A DNA stretch of 64,000 bases from Lachnospiraceae bacterium (GTDB lineage Bacteria > Bacillota > Clostridia > Lachnospirales > Lachnospiraceae): the NCBI GenBank assembly GCA_017480195.1, contig JAFVBE010000006.1, positions 1 to 64,000 of the forward strand. The letters are read 5' to 3'. The first letter of the stretch is position 1, and each line of letters opens with the position of its first letter. The notes under the pieces are model-generated. The model was not told the DNA's origin and did no database searches. It was given only the letters and a program-made list of their open reading frames with translations. Both the position numbers and the translations under genes were made by a program. Shown in pieces: positions 1-9,065 of this stretch.

Positions 1-19
1 AATATCGTTGTGAATGTGC

Positions 20-104
20 TATAATATTCATGGCGATTGGATTCCTTTCAAAGTTAGGTGTTTTTTGTGGTGATTAATATTCTAACGGAACCAATCGCTT
101 TTGT
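20..104 (+). ncRNA. Candidate small structured RNA with its own promoter
   Basis: An extended -10 (TG at 17-18, TATAAT at 20-25) lies just before a long stem. The stem pairs GCGATTGG (33-40) with CCAATCGC (91-98), TTCC (42-45) with GGAA (87-90) and GTTAG (53-57) with CTAAC (82-86), and is followed by a short T run (99-102). Promoter, hairpin and weak terminator together would give a transcript of about 70 nt that ends before the ileS promoter. It could instead be the terminator of a gene outside the window. I do not recognise a known RNA family, and there is no T-box motif here. Confidence 0.35.
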
Positions 105-161
105 ATAGTGGGTAGGTGTCACATCAATTGTAACCCTACAAAAGAGAATTCGCCTATTTTG

Positions 162-191
162 TTGACAATACAAGGCTTTATAATGTATACT
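162..191 (+). promoter_or_regulatory. Probable ileS promoter
   Basis: TTGACA at 162-167 is followed after 18 bases by TATACT at 186-191. This would place the transcript start near 198, giving a leader of about 45 nt for ileS. That is too short to hold a T-box, so ileS here does not appear to be tRNA-regulated in the usual way. Confidence 0.6.
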
Positions 192-243
192 AAAAACTTG
201 GTGGAGTGCGTTTTCACACAATATTTATGAAAGGATAATGAAG

Positions 244-3200
244 ATGTACGAAAAGGTTTCAAATAAGCTAAACTTTGTTGAGCATGAAGAAAAGGTTTTG
301 AAATTCTGGAATGATAACAAAGTATTCGAGAAAAGTATCGACGAGAAAAAAGACTTACCGACATATACCTTCTATGACGGACCGCCAACCGCAAATGGCA
401 AGCCTCATATAGGACATGTCTTAACTCGTGTTATCAAGGATATGATTCCGAGATATCAGACTATGAAGGGACATAAGATAATCAGAAAAGCAGGCTGGGA
501 TACACACGGTCTCCCTGTCGAGCTTGAGATAGAGAAGGAGCTTGGCATAGAGGGCAAGGAGCAGATTGAAGCATACGGCTTAGATCCGTTTATCAGAAAA
601 TGTAAGGAATCCGTCTGGAAATATAAGGGTATGTGGGAGGAATTCTCCGGCAAGGTTGGCTTTTGGGCTGATATGGATGACCCTTATGTAACATACCATG
701 ATAATTATATAGAATCAGAATGGTGGGCACTTAAGAAGATATGGGATGACGGACTATTATATAAGGGCTTTAAGATAGTTCCTTATTGTCCAAGATGCGG
801 TACACCGCTTTCTTCGCATGAAGTAGCACAGGGCTATAAGGCTGTCAAGGAGCGCTCGGCAGTTGTAAGATTTAAGTGTGTTGACGAGGATGCATACTTC
901 CTTGCATGGACAACTACTCCTTGGACACTCCCAAGCAATGTGGCACTTTGTGTAAATCCTGATGAGACCTACTGCAAGGTTAAGGCTGCTGACGGATACA
1001 CTTATTATATGGCGCAGGCACTTCTTGATACCGTACTTGGTAAGCTTGCCGAGGAAGGAAAGCCTGCATATGAGGTACTTGAGACTTACAAGGGTACAGA
1101 CCTTGAGAGGAAGGAATATGAACCTTTATTCGAATGTACTGCAAAGGCGGTAGAGGGAAAAGAAAAAGGTCACTATGTAACCTGTGATTCCTATGTAACC
1201 ATGTCAGACGGTACAGGTATCGTTCATATCGCACCTGCATTCGGTGAGGACGATGCGCAGGTAGGAAGAAAGTATAAGCTTCCGTTCGTCCAGCTTGTAA
1301 ATGGCAAGGGCGAGATGACAGAGGGCACACCTTATGCGGGAATGTTTGTAAAAGACGCTGATAAGCCTATACTTATCGACCTTGAGCAAGCAGGACTTTT
1401 ATTCGATGCTCCTAAGTTTGAGCATGATTATCCATTCTGCTGGAGATGTGATACACCGCTTATCTACTATGCAAGAGATACTTGGTTTATCGAGATGACT
1501 AAGGTCAGAGACAAGCTGGTTAAGAATAATAATACAGTAAACTGGATTCCTGAGGGAATCGGTAAGGGACGCTTTGGTGCTTGGCTTGAGAATGTTCAGG
1601 ACTGGGGACTCTCCCGTAATCGTTACTGGGGAACTCCGCTTAATATCTGGGAGTGTGAATGTGGCAAGAGGCATGCCATCGGCTCAAGGGAAGAACTTAA
1701 GTCTATGAGTAAGAACTGTCCGGATGATATCGAGCTTCATCGCCCTTATATTGATGAGGTAACCATCACTTGTCCTGACTGCGGCAAGGAGATGAAGAGA
1801 GTACCTGAGGTTATCGACTGCTGGTTTGACTCAGGTGCAATGCCGTTTGCACAGTGGCACTATCCGTTTGAGAATAAGGAAATATTTGATGATAATTTCC
1901 CTGCCGACTTCATAAGCGAAGCAGTTGACCAGACGAGAGGATGGTTCTACTCACTTATGGCTATATCGACACTTTTATTCGATAAGGCACCTTATAAGAA
2001 TGTAATCGTCTTAGGTCATGTGCTTGACAAGGATGGCAACAAGATGTCTAAGTCTAAAGGCAATGCCGTAGACCCTATGGAAGCACTTAACAAATATGGT
2101 GCAGATGCGATAAGATGGTATTTCTACAGCAATTCAGCACCTTGGCTTCCAAACAGATTCCACGAGGACGCGATAGTCGAGGGACAGAGAAAGTTCATGG
2201 GTACATTATGGAATACCTATGCATTCTATGTACTTTACGCTGAGATAGATCAGTTCAACCCAACTGAATATAAGCTTGAATATGACAAGCTCTCAGTCAT
2301 GGATAAGTGGCTTTTGTCCAAGCTTAATACTATGGTTAAGATAGTAGATGACAGTCTTGGCGCATATAAGATTCCTGAGGCGACTAAGGCACTTTCAGAA
2401 TTCGTGGATGATATGAGTAACTGGTATGTAAGACGCTGTCGTGAACGCTATTGGGCTAAGGATATGCCACAGGATAAGATTAATGCTTATATGACGCTAT
2501 ATACAGCACTTGTTACCTTATGTAAGGCAGCAGCTCCTATGATACCATTTATCACAGAGGATATATATCAGAACCTTGTGGTTAATTTTGACAAGGAAGC
2601 TCCTATGTCGATTCATCTGTGTGATTTCCCTGCTGTAAATGAGGACTTCATAGATGAAGAGCTTGAGGCGAGCATGGACGAGGTGCTTAAGGTAGTAGTA
2701 TTCGGTCGTGCAGCAAGGAATACCGCCAATATCAAGAGCCGTCAGCCGATAGGCAATATGTATATAAAGGCTAAGAAGGAGCTTTCGAGCTACTTCGTAG
2801 ACATCATTAAGGAAGAACTCAATGTCAAGAATGCAGAATTTAAGGATGATGTATCCGAGTTCTCAAGCTATACCTTTAAGCCGCAGCTTAAGACTGTAGG
2901 CCCGAAGTATGGTAAGCAGCTTGGTGGTATCAGAGAGTATCTTGCTAATATAGACGGTAATGCGGCTATGGAGGAGCTTAAGACTAATGGAGCAATTAAG
3001 TTCGATGTAAACGGAACAGAGATTGCTCTTGCAGAGGAGGATCTTCTTATAGATATAGCACAGATGGAAGGCTATGTAACAGACGGCGATAACTATGTAA
3101 CCGTTGTGCTTGATACAACCCTTACCCCTGAGCTTATTGAAGAAGGCTTTGTAAGAGAAATCATTTCCAAGGTACAGACTATGCGTAAGGACGCAGACTT

Positions 3201-3393
3201 CGATGTTACTGACAAGATAAGACTTTATGTAGAGGGCAATGATAGAATCGCTGATATTATTAAGAATAATGAGGATGCGATAAAGAATGTCATTCTTGCA
3301 GAGGATTTTGTGTTCGGAAGCACGGCAGGTTCTGTAAAGGATTGGAGTATAAACGGCGAGAAGGTCAATCTTGGCGTCGAGGTAATAGGATAA
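244..3393 (+). CDS. ileS: Isoleucyl-tRNA synthetase, type 2 (eukaryote-like)
   Basis: This cytoplasmic class I synthetase charges tRNA-Ile with isoleucine. The PHIGH signature is at about residues 54-58 and KMSKS at 600-604, with a CP1 editing region between them and an anticodon-binding C-terminal half. The length of 1049 residues and the sequence style match the type 2 IleS clade shared with eukaryotes rather than the usual shorter bacterial type 1. I chose the ATG at 244 because AAAGGA at 230-235 lies 8 bases upstream; an in-frame ATG at 238 is too close to that site. The gene is followed after about 70 bases by glgP. Type 2 enzymes are known to tolerate mupirocin, so natural resistance is a reasonable inference. 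Confidence 0.95.
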   Translation: MYEKVSNKLNFVEHEEKVLKFWNDNKVFEKSIDEKKDLPTYTFYDGPPTANGKPHIGHVLTRVIKDMIPRYQTMKGHKIIRKAGWDTHGLPVELEIEKELGIEGKEQIEAYGLDPFIRKCKESVWKYKGMWEEFSGKVGFWADMDDPYVTYHDNYIESEWWALKKIWDDGLLYKGFKIVPYCPRCGTPLSSHEVAQGYKAVKERSAVVRFKCVDEDAYFLAWTTTPWTLPSNVALCVNPDETYCKVKAADGYTYYMAQALLDTVLGKLAEEGKPAYEVLETYKGTDLERKEYEPLFECTAKAVEGKEKGHYVTCDSYVTMSDGTGIVHIAPAFGEDDAQVGRKYKLPFVQLVNGKGEMTEGTPYAGMFVKDADKPILIDLEQAGLLFDAPKFEHDYPFCWRCDTPLIYYARDTWFIEMTKVRDKLVKNNNTVNWIPEGIGKGRFGAWLENVQDWGLSRNRYWGTPLNIWECECGKRHAIGSREELKSMSKNCPDDIELHRPYIDEVTITCPDCGKEMKRVPEVIDCWFDSGAMPFAQWHYPFENKEIFDDNFPADFISEAVDQTRGWFYSLMAISTLLFDKAPYKNVIVLGHVLDKDGNKMSKSKGNAVDPMEALNKYGADAIRWYFYSNSAPWLPNRFHEDAIVEGQRKFMGTLWNTYAFYVLYAEIDQFNPTEYKLEYDKLSVMDKWLLSKLNTMVKIVDDSLGAYKIPEATKALSEFVDDMSNWYVRRCRERYWAKDMPQDKINAYMTLYTALVTLCKAAAPMIPFITEDIYQNLVVNFDKEAPMSIHLCDFPAVNEDFIDEELEASMDEVLKVVVFGRAARNTANIKSRQPIGNMYIKAKKELSSYFVDIIKEELNVKNAEFKDDVSEFSSYTFKPQLKTVGPKYGKQLGGIREYLANIDGNAAMEELKTNGAIKFDVNGTEIALAEEDLLIDIAQMEGYVTDGDNYVTVVLDTTLTPELIEEGFVREIISKVQTMRKDADFDVTDKIRLYVEGNDRIADIIKNNEDAIKNVILAEDFVFGSTAGSVKDWSINGEKVNLGVEVIG

Positions 3394-3463
3394 TGAGCAA
3401 AGCGTCGGTCACATTTGTGTGAACCGTGTGATAAATTAACACCCAATAATTAAGGAGGAAAGT

Positions 3464-5914
3464 ATGGCAGCAAATAAGAAAATTACGGATTTTGACAAGG
3501 AAGGTTTTAAGAGAGAGGTTGTAAACAATGTCAGAAATATCTATAGAAAGACTATAGAAGAGGCAACACCTCAGATGATATTTCAGGCAGTTGCTTATGC
3601 TATAAAGGGCGACATTATCGACAGATGGATAGCAACTCAGAAGGAATATGAGAAGAAGAATGTCAAGACAGTTTACTATATGTCTATGGAGTTTTTGATG
3701 GGTAGAGCACTTGGCAATAACCTTATTAACCTTACTTATTACAATCAGGTTAAGGAAGCACTTGACGAGCTTGGATTTGATATCAATGTTATAGAGGATG
3801 AGGAGCCGGATGCAGCACTCGGTAACGGCGGTCTTGGTCGTCTCGCAGCTTGTTTCCTGGATTCTCTTGCAACACTTGGATATCCTGCTTATGGCTGTGG
3901 TATCAGATACCGCTACGGTATGTTCAAGCAGGCTATAGAGGACGGCTATCAGATAGAGAAGCCTGATGACTGGTTGAAGGAAGGCAATCCATTTGAGATT
4001 AAGCGTTCAGAATACGCTGTAGATGTTAAGTTCGGTGGATATGTGCGTGTTGAGAATCAGAATGGAAGAAATGTATATATCCAGGAGGGTTATCGCACTG
4101 TACGCGCCATCCCTTATGATATGCCTGTAATCGGCTATGGCAACAATGTAGTAAATACACTTAGAATCTGGGATGCAGAGGCAAACCATGAGTTCAACCT
4201 TGCTTCCTTTGATAAGGGTGAATACCAGCAGGCTGTAGAGGAAGCAAACCTTGCAAGAAATATCGTTGAGGTACTTTATCCTAATGATAACCATTACTCA
4301 GGTAAGGAACTTAGATTAAAGCAGCAGTACTTCTTTATCTCAGCTTCCGTACAGAGAGCAATCCTTAAATTCAAGGAGAATAATGATGATATAAGAAAGC
4401 TTCCTGAGAAGGTTACCTTCCAGATGAATGATACTCATCCGACTGTAGCAGTAGCAGAGCTTATGAGAATACTTGTTGATGAGGAAGGCCTTGAATGGGA
4501 TGAGGCTTGGGATATTACCTGCAGAACCTGTGCTTACACTAACCATACAATTATGGCAGAAGCGCTTGAGAAATGGCCTATCGACTTATTCCAGAGATTG
4601 CTTCCGAGAATCTATCAGATAGTTGACGAGATTAACAGAAGATATATGGAGCTTATTAATTCCAAGTATCCTGGTGATGAGGATAAAATCAGAAATATGG
4701 CTATCCTCTATGACGGTCAGGTTAAGATGGCTCACCTTGCTATCGCAGGCAGCTATTCTGTAAATGGTGTTGCAAAGCTTCACACTGAGATTCTTAAGAA
4801 GAGAGAGCTTAAGGACTTCTACGAGATGAGACCGGAGCAGTTCAATAACAAAACCAACGGTATCACTCAGAGAAGATTCCTTCTTCACGGTAATCCGCTT
4901 CTTGCAGATTGGGTAACTAAGAAGATTGGTGATGGCTGGATTACTGATTTAAGCCAGATAGCTAAGATTAAGAAGTGTGCAACTGAGAAGAAGTCTCAGA
5001 AGGAATTCATGGACATTAAGTACAAGAATAAGGTTCGTCTTGCTGAGTACATCAAGGAACACAATGGTATTGAGGTTGATCCTAACTCAATCTTCGATGT
5101 ACAGGTTAAGAGACTTCATGAGTACAAGAGACAGCAGCTTAATATTCTTCATGTAATGTACCTTTATAATCAGTTAAAGGCTAATCCTAAGATGGATTTT
5201 GAACCTACTACATTTATCTTCGGTGCGAAGGCGGCAGCAGGCTACAAGACTGCTAAGCTTACTATCAAGCTTATCAACTCAGTGGCTGATGTGGTTAATA
5301 ATGACAAGAGCATCAAGGGTAAGATTAAGGTTGTATTTATAGAGAACTACAGAGTTTCAAATGCTGAGATTATTTTTGCGGCAGCAGATGTATCCGAGCA
5401 GATTTCCACAGCTTCAAGAGAGGCATCAGGTACAGGTAACATGAAGTTTATGTTAAACGGTGCTCCAACTCTTGGTACTATGGACGGTGCAAATGTTGAG
5501 ATAGTTGAAGAGGTAGGCGAGGATAATGCATTTATCTTCGGTCTTTCAGCAGATGAGGTTATGAAGTATGAGCGTGAGGGCGGCTATCATCCGATGGATA
5601 TTTATAATTCAAATCCGGATGTTAAGAAGGTGCTCAATCAGCTTATAGACGGTACCTTCTCTAATGGAGATAAGGAGTTATTCAGACCGCTTTATGATTC
5701 TTTAACTCAGAAGGATGTTTACTTCACTCTTAAGGATTTTGATTCCTATAAGGAAGCTCAGAAGAGAGTTAATGAAGCTTACAAGGATAAGAGTGGCTGG
5801 GCTAAGATGGCTATTCTTAATACAGCATGTGCAGGTAAGTTCTCATCAGACAGAACTATCGAGGAGTATGTAAATGATATATGGCATCTTGAAAAGGTAG
5901 AGGTCAAGCTGTAA
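3464..5914 (+). CDS. glgP: Glycogen/starch/maltodextrin phosphorylase
   Basis: This GT35 enzyme uses phosphate to release glucose-1-phosphate from the ends of alpha-1,4-glucans and acts in the cytoplasm. The protein has 816 residues, the usual length for the family. The PLP-binding segment GTGNMKF is present, with the Schiff-base lysine at about residue 661, and the C-terminal domain is complete. A strong ribosome site (AAGGAGG) precedes the ATG. The gene is followed by a terminator hairpin at 5981-6042, so it appears to be transcribed alone or with ileS. It fits functionally with malQ at 23.4-24.9 kb. The exact glucan substrate cannot be told from sequence. Confidence 0.95.
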   Translation: MAANKKITDFDKEGFKREVVNNVRNIYRKTIEEATPQMIFQAVAYAIKGDIIDRWIATQKEYEKKNVKTVYYMSMEFLMGRALGNNLINLTYYNQVKEALDELGFDINVIEDEEPDAALGNGGLGRLAACFLDSLATLGYPAYGCGIRYRYGMFKQAIEDGYQIEKPDDWLKEGNPFEIKRSEYAVDVKFGGYVRVENQNGRNVYIQEGYRTVRAIPYDMPVIGYGNNVVNTLRIWDAEANHEFNLASFDKGEYQQAVEEANLARNIVEVLYPNDNHYSGKELRLKQQYFFISASVQRAILKFKENNDDIRKLPEKVTFQMNDTHPTVAVAELMRILVDEEGLEWDEAWDITCRTCAYTNHTIMAEALEKWPIDLFQRLLPRIYQIVDEINRRYMELINSKYPGDEDKIRNMAILYDGQVKMAHLAIAGSYSVNGVAKLHTEILKKRELKDFYEMRPEQFNNKTNGITQRRFLLHGNPLLADWVTKKIGDGWITDLSQIAKIKKCATEKKSQKEFMDIKYKNKVRLAEYIKEHNGIEVDPNSIFDVQVKRLHEYKRQQLNILHVMYLYNQLKANPKMDFEPTTFIFGAKAAAGYKTAKLTIKLINSVADVVNNDKSIKGKIKVVFIENYRVSNAEIIFAAADVSEQISTASREASGTGNMKFMLNGAPTLGTMDGANVEIVEEVGEDNAFIFGLSADEVMKYEREGGYHPMDIYNSNPDVKKVLNQLIDGTFSNGDKELFRPLYDSLTQKDVYFTLKDFDSYKEAQKRVNEAYKDKSGWAKMAILNTACAGKFSSDRTIEEYVNDIWHLEKVEVKL

Positions 5915-5980
5915 TTAATATACAGATAGGGGCAGACGGTATGGCATATTCATATTGCCCCAATATAATTCTTAAATAGT

Positions 5981-6042
5981 GAATATGAAAAGGCAGTTAT
6001 GCAAATTGTGTGAAGCATTGGCATAACTGCTTTTTCGTATTC
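5981..6042 (+). terminator. Terminator after glgP, probably bidirectional
   Basis: GCAGTTATGC (5993-6002) pairs with GCATAACTGC (6021-6030), followed by TTTTT. The flanks also pair (GAATATGAAA with the TTTTCGTATTC side), giving a stem of about 22 bp with two imperfect pairs. Parts of its sequence recur inside the 305-bp palindrome at 16837-17141. Confidence 0.8.
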
Positions 6043-6084
6043 ATTTTAAATTTTATCTGTTATGAGAGAAGCAGGTAATCTTTG

Positions 6085-6113
6085 TTGAAATCCCTTTTTT
6101 ACAGTGTTATAAT
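6085..6113 (+). promoter_or_regulatory. Promoter of the permease-kinase operon
   Basis: TTGAAA (6085-6090), a 17-base spacer and TATAAT (6108-6113) form a near-consensus sigma-A promoter. It lies inside the longest possible reading frame of the following gene, which argues that translation starts downstream, at the TTG at 6145. Confidence 0.8.
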
Positions 6114-6144
6114 AGATTTATTAAGGGGAAAGGGGAAAATACAG

Positions 6145-9054
6145 TTGGAAAAATTTGAGAATTCAGAAGGCACAGGGCTGGAAAAATATCTTTCTCCGAT
6201 ATCTGTATGGGCATTATCCTTTGGATGTGCTGTAGGCTGGGGGGCATTCGTTATGCCCGGCACAACCTTTCTTCCGATAGCGGGACCGCTGGGAACTGCA
6301 TTAGGAATTGCGATTGGTGCGGTTGTCATGCTGATTATAGGAATGAATTATCATTATCTGATGAATCGTTATCCGAATTCAGGCGGTGCACTTACATATA
6401 CAATTAAAACATTTGGATACGATCATGGTTTTCTTAATTCGTGGTTTCTTGTACTGGTTTATGTGGCTATCGTATGGGCAAATGCGACAGCGCTTGTTCT
6501 AATTGGCAGAAATTTGCTCGGAGATGTATTTCAATTTGGTTTTCATTATAAGATATTAGATTATGATGTGTATTTTGGAGAAGCACTTCTTTCCATTGTA
6601 TTTATCGTGGTATTCGGATGTATCTGTATCTTCGGAAAGCAGATTGCCCGTGTGTTGCAGACCATATTTGCACTTATTTTATTCGGTGGGATAGTAGTCT
6701 GCTTTGTTATGGTTATGAGTAAGCATGAGGGTGGGCTTGGTACATTTTCGCCTGCATTTGCAAATGGTGGCAGGCATCCTTTCAGTCAGATATTTGGGAT
6801 AGTGGCATTAGCACCTTGGGCATTCGTTGGCTTTGAGTCGGTCTCACATTCTGTAGAGGAATTTAAATTCCCTGTAAAGAAGACAATTTTTCTGATATTG
6901 GCTGCGCTTGTGACAAGTGCATTATCATATATTATGTTGTCAGAGATTGCTGTCGCTTTTATACCGGCAGGATATGACAACTGGAGCAGCTATATAGATG
7001 ATATTGGTAATTTAAACGGTTTGAAGAGTCTGCCTGTCTTTTATAATACCAGTTATGCTGTAGGCAGATATGCACTTGTACTGATGGTAACGACCGTTTT
7101 ATCTGGTATACTTACAGGGCTGATAGGACATTTCATTGCGGCAAGCCGACTTATATATGCTATGTCTAAGGAGAAGATTTTACCGAAATGGTTTAGCGTG
7201 GTTAATAAGCATGGAGTTCCACAGAATGCAATGCTTTTTCTTATGGTTGTATCCGTATTTATACCATTCTTTGGAAGGACAGCTATTGGTTGGATAGTTG
7301 ATGTAACAACTATCGGTGCGACGATAGTATATGGATATACCTCGGCGGTTGCATATGTATTGTCTAAGAGACGGGGCGATAAAAGGACGAGGATAACAGG
7401 TCTTATAGGACTGATTGTATCAATAGGCTTCTTTATCTATTTCATGGCATTTTCGGCAGGAGCAATGTCGACGGAGTCATACCTTATACTTGCAATCTGG
7501 GGAATATTGGGATTTGTATATTTCAGATATGTGTTCAGCAAGGATACTGAGAAGCGTTTCGGAAAATCCACAGTAGTATGGCTTGGACTTTTGTTCCTTA
7601 TATTCTTTACATCTTTGATGTGGGTTAGACAGGCTACGAATAATATGACCAATAAGGTTGTTACTAATATAAGCAATCATTATGAGACTCTTTACCTAGA
7701 CAGCGTCGGGGAAACCGATGAATATCTTGATGCACAGATGAATGCTGCAAATCACCTTATGACGCGCAACAGCATTATTCAAATGGTTATTATAGTCGCC
7801 GGGCTTGGCATTATGTTCAATATATATACCATTATGTCCAAGAGAGAGAAGGCGTTGGAGGTCGAGAAGGTTAAGGCAGAGGAGAACAGTAAGGCTAAGA
7901 CTATCTTTCTGTCAAATATGTCACATGACATCCGCACGCCTATGAATGCAATTATCGGTTATATAAATATTGCGGAGCATGAGGAGAATGGTGAGAAGGA
8001 GCTTAGGGAATATCTTGGCAAGATTAAAAATTCAAGTCACCATCTGCTTGCATTAATAAATGATGTGCTTGAGATGAGTCGTATCGAGAGCGGCAGGATG
8101 GATTTAGAGCCGATTGAGGTTGACCTTAAGAAGACACTTGATGAGGTTAAGGATATGTTCGCTTCTCAGATGGAAAGAAAAAATATAGATTTTATCGTTG
8201 ATGCCTCACATATCAGAAATCGTTATGTATATTGTGATAAGAACAGATTGAATCGTGTATTGCTTAACCTGATTAGTAATGCATATAAATTCACGCCTGA
8301 AGATGGTGTTGTGTCTGTGACCGCGTGGGAGATAAATGATGCACAGGACGGATACGGAAGATATGAGCTTCGTGTGAAGGACAGCGGTATTGGTATGTCG
8401 GAGGAATTCGCAGCGAAGGTATTTGATGCGTTCGAACGAGAGCGTACCTCGACGGTAAGCGGTATACAGGGTACAGGTCTTGGTATGGCTATTACTAAGA
8501 ATATAATTGACTTGATGGGCGGAACCATAGAGGTTAATACTGCGCCGGATTGTGGTACGGAATTTGTTATTAAGGTTAAATTCAAGCTGTTGGATAAGCC
8601 TGAGGAGGCGAGCGGTGAAGCAGGAGGTACAGCAGAGACTGTCGGAAGTAACGAGGAGAAGAATATTGATTTCTCCAAAATGAGGCTTCTTCTCGTAGAT
8701 GATATGGAGATTAACCGCGAGATTGCGGAGATGTTGCTGGAGGAATTAGGTTTCACTATTGAGACGGCAGAGAACGGTAAAGAGGCTCTTGATAAGGTAG
8801 CTGCTTCGACACCGGGTTACTATGATGTAGTGCTTATGGATATTCAGATGCCTGTGATGGACGGCTATACAGCAACGGAGAATATAAGGAAGCTGGACAA
8901 CAACAAGCTTGCAAATATTCCTATAGTTGCCATGACGGCAAACGCATTTTCAGAGGATGTAAAGAAGGCTAAGGACACAGGTATGAATGCCCATATAGCC
9001 AAGCCGATAGATATTGATAATGTTGTGAATACATTGAAGGATGTATTGGGATAA
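6145..9054 (+). CDS. APC-type permease fused to hybrid histidine kinase
   Basis: This predicted membrane sensor has 969 residues. About residues 15-470 form an amino-acid/polyamine/organocation-type permease with about 12 membrane helices. A soluble segment of about 50 residues and one more helix (about 550-570) lead to a HisKA domain (SHDIRTP, phospho-accepting His594), a HATPase domain with the GTGLGM loop, and a C-terminal receiver whose phospho-acceptor should be Asp899 (LMDIQMP). The TTG start at 6145 is chosen because AAAGGGG lies about 9 bases upstream and the promoter occupies the earlier part of the frame. The next gene begins 11 bases after its stop. By analogy with transporter-fused kinases such as CbrA, it probably couples solute binding or uptake to phosphorelay. 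The solute is unknown, and no DNA-binding response regulator is adjacent. Confidence 0.9.
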   Translation: MEKFENSEGTGLEKYLSPISVWALSFGCAVGWGAFVMPGTTFLPIAGPLGTALGIAIGAVVMLIIGMNYHYLMNRYPNSGGALTYTIKTFGYDHGFLNSWFLVLVYVAIVWANATALVLIGRNLLGDVFQFGFHYKILDYDVYFGEALLSIVFIVVFGCICIFGKQIARVLQTIFALILFGGIVVCFVMVMSKHEGGLGTFSPAFANGGRHPFSQIFGIVALAPWAFVGFESVSHSVEEFKFPVKKTIFLILAALVTSALSYIMLSEIAVAFIPAGYDNWSSYIDDIGNLNGLKSLPVFYNTSYAVGRYALVLMVTTVLSGILTGLIGHFIAASRLIYAMSKEKILPKWFSVVNKHGVPQNAMLFLMVVSVFIPFFGRTAIGWIVDVTTIGATIVYGYTSAVAYVLSKRRGDKRTRITGLIGLIVSIGFFIYFMAFSAGAMSTESYLILAIWGILGFVYFRYVFSKDTEKRFGKSTVVWLGLLFLIFFTSLMWVRQATNNMTNKVVTNISNHYETLYLDSVGETDEYLDAQMNAANHLMTRNSIIQMVIIVAGLGIMFNIYTIMSKREKALEVEKVKAEENSKAKTIFLSNMSHDIRTPMNAIIGYINIAEHEENGEKELREYLGKIKNSSHHLLALINDVLEMSRIESGRMDLEPIEVDLKKTLDEVKDMFASQMERKNIDFIVDASHIRNRYVYCDKNRLNRVLLNLISNAYKFTPEDGVVSVTAWEINDAQDGYGRYELRVKDSGIGMSEEFAAKVFDAFERERTSTVSGIQGTGLGMAITKNIIDLMGGTIEVNTAPDCGTEFVIKVKFKLLDKPEEASGEAGGTAETVGSNEEKNIDFSKMRLLLVDDMEINREIAEMLLEELGFTIETAENGKEALDKVAASTPGYYDVVLMDIQMPVMDGYTATENIRKLDNNKLANIPIVAMTANAFSEDVKKAKDTGMNAHIAKPIDIDNVVNTLKDVLG

Positions 9055-9065
9055 AGGGGGATTTT

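Noticed and set aside
1..237. A T-box leader for ileS
   Set aside because: There is no GGGTGG-type antiterminator motif, and the promoter-to-start distance is too short.
6082..6144. An N-terminal extension of the permease-kinase from a TTG at 6082
   Set aside because: A complete sigma-A promoter occupies this stretch, so it is upstream of the transcript start.
8223..8756. A 177-residue minus-strand frame inside the permease-kinase gene
   Set aside because: It is serine-rich shadow coding opposite the kinase domain and resembles nothing known.
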